The notes beneath the pieces were generated by a model. That model was not told the origin of the DNA, made no database searches, and saw nothing but the letters and a program-made list of their open reading frames with translations. From positions 62,001-126,000 of the forward strand of contig NZ_NKJI01000016.1 of NCBI RefSeq assembly GCF_002277815.1: 64,000 nt of DNA, in the 5' to 3' direction. Positions within the stretch are counted from its first letter, which is position 1; every line of letters begins with the position of its first letter. Source of the stretch: Pseudomonas sp. ERMR1:02 (GTDB lineage Bacteria > Pseudomonadota > Gammaproteobacteria > Pseudomonadales > Pseudomonadaceae). Of this stretch, positions 34,832 through 43,165 are shown in pieces. Both the position numbers and the translations under genes were made by a program.

Positions 34832-35314
34832 TCAGCAAGCTACCTGATTCAGCGGTGAAACACAGGTTTGCCAGGCGTAGGTGAAGTCTCTCAGGCGTCC
34901 TTGGGGCTGGAAGGTCTGGCGCCAGATTCGGGCCATTCCCAGCAGGTCGCCTGCTTCGGGGAGCGGGGTGTTCTGTTCTTCGACCAGCAACCAGGCGATG
35001 GCTGTGGCGTAACGCAGGTTGACGGTCAATTCCAGATGCGGGCCACTGAGAAAGGCATGCTGGCTGGCGAGGCCGCGGACCAGACTGGCGCGCTCGGGGT
35101 CGAGTGCCAGGTAGTGGTCCCAGAGTGCCTGATGACGGGGCTCAGCGATTCGGTACAAGCCGTGTCCACGGCGGTCATGCAGGGCGGAACCAAGGGCTGA
35201 CTGACTGGCGGCGATGCCCAGCAGCAGGGATTCGGCAGTTGCGCTATGGCGTCCAAGGTAGAGCAAAGTCGGACGGATCACATAACGGCACAGATCGCTG
35301 GCAGCGATACCCAT
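34832..35314 (-). CDS. Conserved hypothetical protein
   Basis: The 160-aa frame reads as a helical cytoplasmic protein with no signal (SDLCRYVIRPTLLYLGRHSA, QSALGSALHDRRGHGLYRIA, LTVNLRYATAIAWLLVEEQN). I recall such a protein near FadL genes in other pseudomonads but cannot name a domain. A weak CGAGGCG precedes the ATG. It is transcribed in the same direction as fadL, 147 bases upstream of it. Confidence 0.68.
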   Translation of the reverse strand: MGIAASDLCRYVIRPTLLYLGRHSATAESLLLGIAASQSALGSALHDRRGHGLYRIAEPRHQALWDHYLALDPERASLVRGLASQHAFLSGPHLELTVNLRYATAIAWLLVEEQNTPLPEAGDLLGMARIWRQTFQPQGRLRDFTYAWQTCVSPLNQVAC

Positions 35315-35536
35315 AAACGCCTCGAAGCATGAAATAGGCGGCGAAACCTGAAGGTAGCGTTGGCAGCGGTGAATCGACTCAGGCTCGCCGAAAGCGGATC
35401 AAGCCGCTTGAGTTGAAGTGTAGTGTCATATTCACTACGTAAAGGCCTGTTTTTAAAATATTTCTGGCTTCCAGTTATAACCGTTATACCTGTTAGTGCT
35501 TAGGCGAAGTTCCGGAAGTGTGAAACTGCGCGCAAC

Positions 35537-35565
35537 AAAAAGCCCCGCTTTTTCGGCGGGGCTTT
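35537..35565 (-). terminator. Terminator of the 76-aa gene
   Basis: AAAGCCCCGC/GCGGGGCTTT with loop around TTTTTCG, followed on the minus strand by TTTTTG. Lies 24 bases past the stop. Confidence 0.85.
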
Positions 35566-35588
35566 GATGTTTCAGCCTTGCTTGTGTC

Positions 35589-35819
35589 TCAGGCAACCAG
35601 TGCCTGACGGGTACGCTCGATCACGGCCTGCAGCGGTTCTGCGCTGGAGTATTGATCGGGATACAGGCGTTCGCTGTGACGGGCGATGCCGTGTTCGTTG
35701 ACCAGGGTGAAGCTGAAACAGCCTTTGCGAGCGGCCATGATCAGGCAGTTCATTGGTGCAAAAGCGTTGGTTAGGGTGCGGATGGCATCCTGTGCATGGA
35801 TTTGAGTAGACATAGTCAT
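35589..35819 (-). CDS. Small hypothetical protein (76 aa)
   Basis: The frame begins MTMSTQIHAQDAIRTLTNAF and continues MNCLIMAARKGCFSFTLVNE, HGIARHSERLYPDQYSSAEP. AGGA lies about seven bases before the ATG at 35819, and a good terminator follows the stop, so it is very likely expressed. No signal peptide or membrane span, and no family I can name. Confidence 0.65.
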   Translation of the reverse strand: MTMSTQIHAQDAIRTLTNAFAPMNCLIMAARKGCFSFTLVNEHGIARHSERLYPDQYSSAEPLQAVIERTRQALVA

Positions 35820-36809
35820 GGGTGTTCCTACAAGCGACACGGATAAGAGCCGTGCAAAATTAAAACGTTCCAGTAACGACGACCACCGTTGGTCGAACGA
35901 AGAACCTGACTGGAACAAAGCAGCCAGTTTGAAGCGCTGATAATTGGCGCGCTTGGGCTGGCAGGTAGGTACTTAGGAGGGCAGGCAACACGACGAGGGC
36001 AAAGGTTCTGGGCCCGGGGTGAAGATCCTGATCAATTTGCAGGTTGGTTCGGTCAGAGTAAGCGATCCTGGCAACACCCTTCGCATTCGATTCAAAGGCT
36101 GTGTTGACGCAAGAATTACCTGGAAACCATCGAGGTGGTCGATCCCGCTTGTTCGGTGCAAGGCTTCCTATGGGAAGGCTGCCCGGGGGATTTGTTCGAC
36201 CAGAATTGACTTTCAGCTTGGTACTAACGCCGCGGATACTAACGGATTGAACTGGCGAAGGGAAGTGTGTTAGCAAATAAAGATTGATCGCCTGTGTAAT
36301 TCGCAGCTGAGTGAAGTCCTATGTCGCAGATCAAGATCCGCAGGATCGCCCTGTAATGGCCATGAATCCGACCAGCGGTCTTGATGATTCAACTCCTTGG
36401 AGGGGCCTGGAGCGCGGATTTTCCCGGGTTTATCCCCAGGCAAGGAGATTAAATGCGCCGAAAAAGTGCAGCGATATAACCGCCTCGAAGTCACTTGTGC
36501 ACATTAACCGCGCAGTCTGTCACCCCGCTGTCATCTAGCCTTCAAACGCAGTGGGTGCCTGTAACCAAAATTTAAGTCAATGAAAAACATCGCTTTTTTT
36601 AACTGGTGAAAAAATCGTCAGTTTGACTGCAGGCCCCATTCCACAGGGCTTTGCGCGACTTCCGGGGCGGTTGTCCACTGAGTTATCCACAGCTTCTGTG
36701 GATTGTCCCGAGCGCTTGCTCTAGGACGGGCGTGCCGAGATTTTTACGACTTTACCTGTAAGAAAAAAAGAGTAGAGTGGCGCGCCTTCCGATCTGCCCA
36801 CAGTGCTTT
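35820..36809. other. Long gene-free interval
   Basis: About 990 bases without a convincing gene; the open frames here are short and of poor composition. The part after 36541 turns AT-rich (AAAATTTAAG, CTTTTTTTAACTGG) and then holds a cluster of DnaA-box-like 9-mers just before the Sel1-like gene. The middle, 35900-36500, shows nothing I recognise; an untranslated RNA cannot be excluded. Confidence 0.5.
36672..36706. promoter_or_regulatory. Cluster of DnaA-box-like sequences
   Basis: TTGTCCACT (36672), the exact consensus TTATCCACA (36684-36692) and, inverted, TGTGGATTG (36698-36706, two differences) within 35 bases, about 100 bases upstream of a start codon and next to an AT-rich stretch. 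Confidence 0.55.
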
Positions 36810-37132
36810 ATGAAGTTTCGTACACCATCCGTTTCCTCCACTTCCAAAACATCCACGGTTGCTCAGCCGAAGCGCTTTTCGATGCGCGTGGCCGAATGGT
36901 TGCTGGACAGCCCACGCCTGGGCGAAAACACCAACGTCAAACACATCGCCGGACGTTTGCTCAAGCAGCCGGCCCGTGAAGGTGTCGTGGCTGCGCAAAG
37001 CCGTCTCGGCCAGTTGATGTGCCGCGAATGCGGGAATGCCCGGGACCGCCGAATTGGTCAGGATCTGTTGCGTCAGGCCGCTAGGCGGGGGATCAGCGCG
37101 CGCAACAGGAACTGGGCCTGATCGAAGACTGA
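36810..37132 (+). CDS. Sel1-like small protein, apparent frameshift near the 3' end
   Basis: The protein begins MKFRTPSVSSTSKTSTVAQP and continues AEWLLDSPRLGENTNVKHIA, RLLKQPAREGVVAAQSRLGQ and CGNARDRRIGQDLLRQAA, resembling a single Sel1-type helical hairpin. As written it ends ARRGISARNRNWA at 37121. One more G in the GG at 37084-37085 instead gives AGDQRAQQELGLIED and a stop at 37132, the expected Sel1 pattern, 107 aa. Likely a homopolymer deletion. Function unknown; rmuC follows on the same strand. Confidence 0.72.
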
Positions 37133-37193
37133 GCTGTCCAAGACCTGACGCCTTGGTTAACCTTCAAGCTTTATTTCAATGGCAGGAATGGCT

Positions 37194-38672
37194 ATGGCTA
37201 TGGACTTGACCAGCGCATTGCTCGGTCTGGCGGGCGCTGCTCTGCCGTTACTGGTACTGGCTTGGCAACTTCAACGCAGGACGAGCATGGCACAGGCCGA
37301 GGTGGCGTTACTGCATGAGCGCCTGAGCACGGCGCATCTGGCGCAGGATGGCTTGAGCGCGCAACTCGAAGCCAGTCGCGATGAAATCGCCGATCTGGGC
37401 CAGGCCAATGCCGCCAGGCAAGCTGACCTTGCCGCGCTGCGCCGCGAAGTCGAACTGCTGCAAATCGAGCGTGACGATGCTCGCGACGCCTCTCACGCCT
37501 GGAACATAGAACGCGCAGGCAAAGACGCGGAATTGCGCCGCCTGGACGCCCTGGCTGCCTCTCTCAACGCCGAGTTGCGGGAGCAGCAGGAAAGCCACCA
37601 GCAGCGCCTTAGTGACCTGCAGGGTTCGCGCGACGAGCTGCGTGCACAGTTCGCGGAACTGGCGGGGAAAATTTTCGATGAGCGAGAGCAGCGATTTGCC
37701 GAAACCAGTCAGCAGCGTCTGGGACAGTTGCTCGATCCATTGAAGGAGCGCATCCAGTCTTTTGAAAAGCGCGTCGAGGAAAGTTATCAGACTGAAGCCC
37801 GCGAGCGCTTTTCCCTGGCCAAAGAGCTGGAGCGCTTGCAACAACTCAACTTACGCCTGAGCGATGAGGCCACCAACCTGACCCGTGCCTTGAAAGGGCA
37901 GAAAACCCAGGGTAACTGGGGTGAACTGATTCTGGAGCGGGTGCTTGAGCACGCTGGGCTGGAAAAGGGTCGCGAGTATCAGACCCAGGTCAATCTCAAA
38001 GGCCCGGACGGCGAGCGTTTCCAACCGGACGTGATCATTTATCTGCCAGGCGACAAGCAGGTGGTGGTCGACTCCAAGGTCAGCCTCACGGCCTATCAGC
38101 AATACGTGGCAGCCGAAGACGAAGGCATTAGCCAGATCGCCATCAAGCAGCACGTACTGTCCCTGCGCAATCACGTAAAAGGACTGGCCGGCAAGGATTA
38201 CAAGCGGCTCGACGGCTTGCACAGTCTTGATTTCGTCCTGTTGTTCGTGCCGATCGAAGCGGCATTTTCCGCTGCGTTGCAGGCCGAACCGACACTGTTC
38301 CAGGAGGCGTTCGACCGCAATATCGTGATTGTCAGCCCGACCACTTTGCTGGCGACCCTGCGTGTTATCGACAGCCTGTGGAAACAGGAGCGGCAAAGCC
38401 AGAACGCCAGGGAAATCGCCGAGCGGGCAGGGTGGCTGTATGACAAGTTCGTGTTGTTCATTCAGGATCTGGATGAGGTCGGCAATCGCCTGCAGCAACT
38501 GGACAAAGCCTACAGCGCTGCGCGCAACAAGCTGACAGAAGGGCGTGGCAATCTGGTCAGCCGCAGTGAACAGCTCAAATTGCTCGGGGCGAGAGCGAGC
38601 AAAAGCCTGCCCGCGGATCTGCTGGAGCGGGCGATGACCGATGTGGACGGGTTGGTCGAGTTGCCGGAATAA
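37194..38672 (+). CDS. rmuC: DNA recombination protein RmuC
   Basis: A roughly 492-aa protein with an N-terminal membrane anchor (LLGLAGAALPLLVLAWQLQ), a long coiled coil (residues about 35-190, AQAEVALLHERLSTAHLAQD and similar), and a C-terminal RmuC nuclease-like domain (QGNWGELILERVLEHAGLEK, VVVDSKVSLTAYQQYV, LDFVLLFVPIEAAFSAAL). RmuC limits inversion of short repeats in E. coli. I prefer the ATG at 37194, with AGGA six bases upstream; ATGs at 37179, 37188 and 37200 are in frame too. Confidence 0.92.
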   Translation: MAMDLTSALLGLAGAALPLLVLAWQLQRRTSMAQAEVALLHERLSTAHLAQDGLSAQLEASRDEIADLGQANAARQADLAALRREVELLQIERDDARDASHAWNIERAGKDAELRRLDALAASLNAELREQQESHQQRLSDLQGSRDELRAQFAELAGKIFDEREQRFAETSQQRLGQLLDPLKERIQSFEKRVEESYQTEARERFSLAKELERLQQLNLRLSDEATNLTRALKGQKTQGNWGELILERVLEHAGLEKGREYQTQVNLKGPDGERFQPDVIIYLPGDKQVVVDSKVSLTAYQQYVAAEDEGISQIAIKQHVLSLRNHVKGLAGKDYKRLDGLHSLDFVLLFVPIEAAFSAALQAEPTLFQEAFDRNIVIVSPTTLLATLRVIDSLWKQERQSQNAREIAERAGWLYDKFVLFIQDLDEVGNRLQQLDKAYSAARNKLTEGRGNLVSRSEQLKLLGARASKSLPADLLERAMTDVDGLVELPE

Positions 38673-38685
38673 AGCGCGGTCTCCT

Positions 38686-38797
38686 GTAGGAGCGAGCATG
38701 CTCGCGATGGACGCGAGAACACCGATGGGTGTCAGGCATCCCGCGTCATCGTTGACGCCCATCGTCGGAACGCTGCCCGGAGCATGCTCGCTCCTAC
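38686..38797. repeat. REPIN between rmuC and the hybrid kinase
   Basis: GTAGGAGCGAGCATGCTCGC at the left and its inverse GGAGCATGCTCGCTCCTAC ending at 38797. The arms pair over the GAGCATGCTC centre. Its right GTAG head, read on the minus strand, supplies the TAG stop of the histidine kinase gene. Confidence 0.87.
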
Positions 38798-41700
38798 AAC
38801 GGCAAATGCCGACTCAACAATGCCCGCAGCGCCGCCGGTTTCACCGGTTTGGCCAAGTAATCCAGCCCCGCCGCATGAACCTGGGCCATCGTCTCCGGCC
38901 GCCCATCGGCGCTGATCACCACGCCTGGCACTGGCTCGCCCAATCGGGTGCGCAACCAGGCCATCAACTCGGTTCCCGTTTCGCCATTGTCCAGGTGGTA
39001 GTCCACCAGCGCCAATTGTGGCCTTACCCCGTCGCCAAGCAGCGTCGCGCACTCATCGCGGTTGCGCGCGGTCCAGACCTGGCAACCCCAGCGGGTCAGC
39101 AAGCTGTTCATGCCGATCAGGATGCTGTCTTCGTTGTCGATGCACAGCACCTGCGCACCGCTGAGTAATTTGCCATTGAGTTCGGCTGCCTTGGCCGGCA
39201 ATGTGGCTTGCGCCCGTGCCAGCGGTACGCTGACGCTGAACACGCTGCCGCGCCCCGGCCATGAGCGTACGCGCAGGGTATGCCCCAGCACGCGGCACAA
39301 CCCGTCAGCAATCGCCAGGCCCAGCCCCAGGCCTTTCTCGGCGCGTGTCTGGTGGCTGTCGAGGCGTTTGAATTCTTCGAAAATCACCTGCTGCTTGTCT
39401 TCCGGAATGCCCGGTCCGCGGTCCCAGACCTCCAGGCACAGCTCGCCCTTGTGGCGGCGAACCCCCAGCAGAACCGGGCCTTTGGCGTAGCGAAAGGCAT
39501 TGGTCAGGAAGTTTTGCAGGATCCGGCGCAACAGTTTGATATCGCTTTCGATGCGCAGCTTGCTGCCACGCACGCGGAACTCCAGCCCCTGCTCCCGTGC
39601 CTGCGCCTTGAACTCGGCGCCCAGGGTGTCGAACAACTCATTGAGCGCGAATGGCTTGGCGTCGGGATTGATCTTGCCGTTTTCCAGGCGGGAAATATCC
39701 AGCAAATCGCTGATCAGGTCTTCGGCTGAACGCAGTGAGCTGTCCAGGTGCTGCACCAGTTTTTGCGCCTCGCCGGACAAACCGTCGTCCTGATGGTTGA
39801 GGGCGGCGGAGAACAGTCGCGCAGCATTCAATGGTTGCATCAAGTCATGGCTGACGGCTGCCAGGAAGCGGGTTTTCGACTGGTTGGCCGCCTCGGCGGT
39901 GCCCTTGGCTTCAGTCAGGGCCACGTTGAGCTGCGACAGTTCGTGGGTGCGCTCGGTCACCCGCTGTTCCAGGCCTTCGTTGGCTTCGGTCAGTGCCTGC
40001 TCGGCTTCGCGGAACGCGGTGATGTCGGTGAAACTCATGACGAAGCCGCCGCCGGGCATAGGGTTGCCGATCAACTCGATCACCCGGCCATTGGGGAACA
40101 ATCGCTCGGACGTATGCGCCCGGCCCTGACGCATCCAGTGCAGGCGGCGGGCGACGTGCACTTCGGCTTCGCCGGGGCCGCACAAACCGCGCTCGGCGTT
40201 ATGGCGAATGATGTCGGCAATTGGCCGGCCAACGCTGATCAAGCCGTCCGGGTAATTGAACAGCTCCAGGTAACGACGGTTCCAGGCCACCAGCTTCAGC
40301 GACTGGTCGACCACACTGATGCCCTGGGTGATGTTCTCGATCGCCCCTTGCAGCAGCGCGCGGTTGAATTGCAGGACTTCCGAGGCTTCGTCGGCGATCC
40401 GTACGACGTCCTCCAGCTGCATCTCCCGACCTTCGATGGCGGCTTTTACCACCGCGCGCGTCGACGAGGCGCCCAACACACCGGCCAGCAAACGCTCGGT
40501 ATGGGCGATCCATTCATCGTCGGCGTTCTGGTTCGGGTTGAAACCTTTGCCCTGACGGTAGGCAAAACGGATGAAGCTCTGGCGGGCGCGCTCCTCACCG
40601 ACGAAGCGGGCGGCCAGTTGCAGCAGATCGTCGATCTGCACCGCCAGCATTGAACGCGCGCTGGGGCGGGCACTGATTTCCTGGCCAATGAAACGACCGG
40701 CCTGCCAGTGTTCCGATACCCGCGTGCGCGACAGCACCGAGACCCAGGCGAACAGCGTGAAGTTGCCGGCAAGGGACAAGACCACGCCTTGGGTCAGTGG
40801 CGTGATCGGCAGGTTCAGTGGGTTGCTGTGCAGCCAGGCCAGGCCCGGGAAATGACTCAAGGGCAAACCGAGGCCGAGGGCGGCGATCGGCAGAATCAGG
40901 GTGTAGAACCACAGGAATGTCCCTGTGGCGAGGCCGGCGAATACGCCGCGACGATTGGCCTGTTTCCAGTACAGCGCACCGAGCATGGCCGGCGCCAGTT
41001 GCGTCACGGCGGCGAAGGCGATCTGGCCGATGGTTGCCAGGCTCGCGGTCGAGCCCAGCAGCCGATAGCTGACATAGGCCAGCAGCAGAATCACCACGAT
41101 GCTGACGCGGCGCACCGACAACATCCACTGGCGGAACACTTCGAACGGGCGCTCGGCGTTGTTGCGGCGCAGCAGCCATGGCAACAGCATGTCATTGGAA
41201 ACCATGGTCGACAGCGCAACGCTGGCCACAATCACCATGCCGGTGGCCGCCGAAGCTCCACCGATAAAGGCCAGCAACGCCAAGGCCGGGTGTGCCTGGG
41301 CCAGCGGCAGGCTGATGACGAAGGAGTCCGGCAGCACCGAGCTCGGCAGCAGCATCTGGCCCGCCAGGGCGATCGGTACGACGAACAATGCCGCGAGGGC
41401 GAGGTAGGCCGGAAACACCCACTTGGCCAGGCGCAAGTCTTGAGGGTCGATATTTTCCACCACCGTCACATGGAACTGTCGCGGCAGGCAGATGATCGCC
41501 ATCATCGCCACCCCGGTCTGCACCACCATCGATGGCCAGTTGATGGTTTCCTTCCAGTACTCTTCGAGACGCGGGGCGAGCATGGCCTGATCGAACAAGT
41601 CATCAAAACCGTCATACAGCCCGAACGTCACATACGCACCGACCGCCAGAAAGGCGAACAGCTTCACCAACGATTCGAACGCAATCGCCAATACCATGCC

Positions 41701-42264
41701 GCGGTGGTGTTCCGTAGCGTCGAGGTTGCGGGTACCGAAGACGATGGTGAACAACGCCAGCACCAGCGACACCACCAATGCGGTGTCCTGCGCGCGAACC
41801 CCCATGGCATCGGCGCCTGCACCGATCAACAGGTTCACTCCGAGGACGATGCCTTTGAGCTGCAAGGCGATATAGGGCAGCACGCCGACCAGACAAATCA
41901 GCGCCACCACCACCGCCAGCGACTGGGATTTGCCATAGCGAGCGGCGATGAAGTCGGCGATGGAGGTGATGTTCTCCTGTTTGCTGATCATCACCATTTT
42001 TTGCAGCACCCACGGCGCGCCGATCAGCAACAGGATCGGCCCGAGGTAGATCGGCAGGAACGACCAGAGCTGTTCGGCCGCCTGGCCCACCGCGCCAAAG
42101 AACGTCCAGCTTGTGCAATAGACTGCCAGCGACAGGCTGTACACCCAGGCACGCACCCGCGGCGGCAAAGGCGCGCTGCGACGGTCGCCGTAAAAGGCGA
42201 TGGCGAACATGATGGCCATATAGGCCAGGGCGACGGCGGCAATCAGCCCGCTGGACAGCGACAT
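38794..42264 (-). CDS. SLC5-type transporter fused to hybrid histidine kinase/response regulator
   Basis: The 1156-aa protein has an N-terminal sodium:solute symporter-like domain (residues about 1-510, roughly 13 spans; YCTSWTFFGAVGQAAEQLWS, GAPWVLQKMVMISKQENITS), a PAS region near 640-760 (GISVVDQSLKLVAWNRRYLE), a coiled coil, HisKA with phospho-His near 805 (FLAAVSHDLMQPLNAARLFS), HATPase (RAEKGLGLGLAIADGLCRVL) and a C-terminal REC domain with Asp near 1087 (LVDYHLDNGE). Related to CbrA-like sensors, which couple transport to signalling. Signal and partner unknown. The start at 42264 follows GGAG; a TTG five codons upstream is also open. Confidence 0.92.
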   Translation of the reverse strand: MSLSSGLIAAVALAYMAIMFAIAFYGDRRSAPLPPRVRAWVYSLSLAVYCTSWTFFGAVGQAAEQLWSFLPIYLGPILLLIGAPWVLQKMVMISKQENITSIADFIAARYGKSQSLAVVVALICLVGVLPYIALQLKGIVLGVNLLIGAGADAMGVRAQDTALVVSLVLALFTIVFGTRNLDATEHHRGMVLAIAFESLVKLFAFLAVGAYVTFGLYDGFDDLFDQAMLAPRLEEYWKETINWPSMVVQTGVAMMAIICLPRQFHVTVVENIDPQDLRLAKWVFPAYLALAALFVVPIALAGQMLLPSSVLPDSFVISLPLAQAHPALALLAFIGGASAATGMVIVASVALSTMVSNDMLLPWLLRRNNAERPFEVFRQWMLSVRRVSIVVILLLAYVSYRLLGSTASLATIGQIAFAAVTQLAPAMLGALYWKQANRRGVFAGLATGTFLWFYTLILPIAALGLGLPLSHFPGLAWLHSNPLNLPITPLTQGVVLSLAGNFTLFAWVSVLSRTRVSEHWQAGRFIGQEISARPSARSMLAVQIDDLLQLAARFVGEERARQSFIRFAYRQGKGFNPNQNADDEWIAHTERLLAGVLGASSTRAVVKAAIEGREMQLEDVVRIADEASEVLQFNRALLQGAIENITQGISVVDQSLKLVAWNRRYLELFNYPDGLISVGRPIADIIRHNAERGLCGPGEAEVHVARRLHWMRQGRAHTSERLFPNGRVIELIGNPMPGGGFVMSFTDITAFREAEQALTEANEGLEQRVTERTHELSQLNVALTEAKGTAEAANQSKTRFLAAVSHDLMQPLNAARLFSAALNHQDDGLSGEAQKLVQHLDSSLRSAEDLISDLLDISRLENGKINPDAKPFALNELFDTLGAEFKAQAREQGLEFRVRGSKLRIESDIKLLRRILQNFLTNAFRYAKGPVLLGVRRHKGELCLEVWDRGPGIPEDKQQVIFEEFKRLDSHQTRAEKGLGLGLAIADGLCRVLGHTLRVRSWPGRGSVFSVSVPLARAQATLPAKAAELNGKLLSGAQVLCIDNEDSILIGMNSLLTRWGCQVWTARNRDECATLLGDGVRPQLALVDYHLDNGETGTELMAWLRTRLGEPVPGVVISADGRPETMAQVHAAGLDYLAKPVKPAALRALLSRHLPL

Positions 42265-42413
42265 GGGAACTCCAGGCAACCAAAGACACCCGGGTCTCCC
42301 GCCCGGACAGACAGTCTCGCACGATGGCCCGGGTTAGTCAGTGTCGACCAAGGTCGTGGCGTGGCGGGGTGTCGCAGGGCGGTGTCTGGTGGATTTGGCT
42401 GTCACTGCTGGCC

Positions 42414-42483
42414 CCTTCGCGGGCAAGCCTCGCTCCTACAAACAACAGCGAGATCCGTAGGAGCGAAGCTTGCTCGCGAAGGC
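42414..42483. repeat. Mixed REP doublet
   Basis: CCTTCGCGGGCAAGCCTCGC on the left, GTAGGAGCGAAGCTTGCTCG on the right: two REP subclasses joined with only about 16 bases between. Confidence 0.82.
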
Positions 42484-42487
42484 GGCT

Positions 42488-43024
42488 TCACTGGCTCAAC
42501 GCAATCTCGATCAGCCGATGCAATTCATCCACCTGCAGAGGCGCCTCGGAAAACAGAATGCGAAACACGATCGGGGCAGCCACCATGTTGATCAGCCGAT
42601 CAACACCGGGCTTGGGCTCATCCGGGTAGCGATCCAGAATTGCCTGCAATTGTCCACCAATGATCGTCGCACAATAGCTCGGCTTGAGGCTCGCTTGCAC
42701 GTCGCGCAGCATGCAGCGACCGGGGGCAGAGCTCATCTCGTCCAGATACTGTTCGGCCCAGGCCCGCACATCGCCCGGCAGGCTGCCGGTGTTGGCTGAC
42801 TCGGTTTCCGGCTGCAGGCGCGCGAGGGCAACGTCCGCCAGAAGCGCCGCCAAATCACCCCAGCGCCGATAGATAGTCGAGGGCGTAACCCCAGCGCGCG
42901 CGGCGATCTGCGGCACGGTCACGGTGGAGCGGTCCTGTTCCTCGAGGAGTTCGCGCACCGCGGTATGAATCGATTCCTGCACCCGGGCGCTTCGGCCTCC
43001 GGGACGTAGAGTGGGAGCGGTCAT
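42488..43024 (-). CDS. TetR/AcrR family transcriptional regulator
   Basis: The 178-aa protein has an N-terminal TetR helix-turn-helix (VPQIAARAGVTPSTIYRRWG near residues 37-56) and a C-terminal ligand domain of the type that follows (AWAEQYLDEMSSAPGRCMLR). It is divergent from an MFS gene with a perfect 13-bp inverted repeat in between, and very likely represses it. AGGAAACACGTG precedes the ATG at 43024. Confidence 0.88.
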   Translation of the reverse strand: MTAPTLRPGGRSARVQESIHTAVRELLEEQDRSTVTVPQIAARAGVTPSTIYRRWGDLAALLADVALARLQPETESANTGSLPGDVRAWAEQYLDEMSSAPGRCMLRDVQASLKPSYCATIIGGQLQAILDRYPDEPKPGVDRLINMVAAPIVFRILFSEAPLQVDELHRLIEIALSQ

Positions 43025-43124
43025 CACGTGTTTCCTGTCTCGCGCCGGAGTCAGCTCCGGTCCTGAAAGGTCATGCATCGGACCTTAACACAAAGAATTT
43101 GCTTTAAGCGCAAACCGGTAGCAC

Positions 43125-43159
43125 ACTCCGCAAAAGCAAAAAATTAGCTTTTGCGGAGT
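43125..43159. promoter_or_regulatory. Perfect 13-bp inverted repeat, likely TetR operator
   Basis: ACTCCGCAAAAGC, nine A/T-only bases, GCTTTTGCGGAGT. It lies in the divergent tetR/MFS gap and overlaps the GCGGAGT ribosome site of the MFS gene, so it could act at the DNA level or as an RNA hairpin. Confidence 0.72.
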
Positions 43160-43165
43160 TTATTC

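Noticed and set aside
36672..36706. Replication origin
   Set aside because: Only three boxes and no dnaA, dnaN, rpmH or gid genes nearby.
40708..42591. 627-codon open frame antisense to the hybrid kinase
   Set aside because: Rich in His, Gln, Arg and Asp without any domain; the kinase frame is unambiguous.
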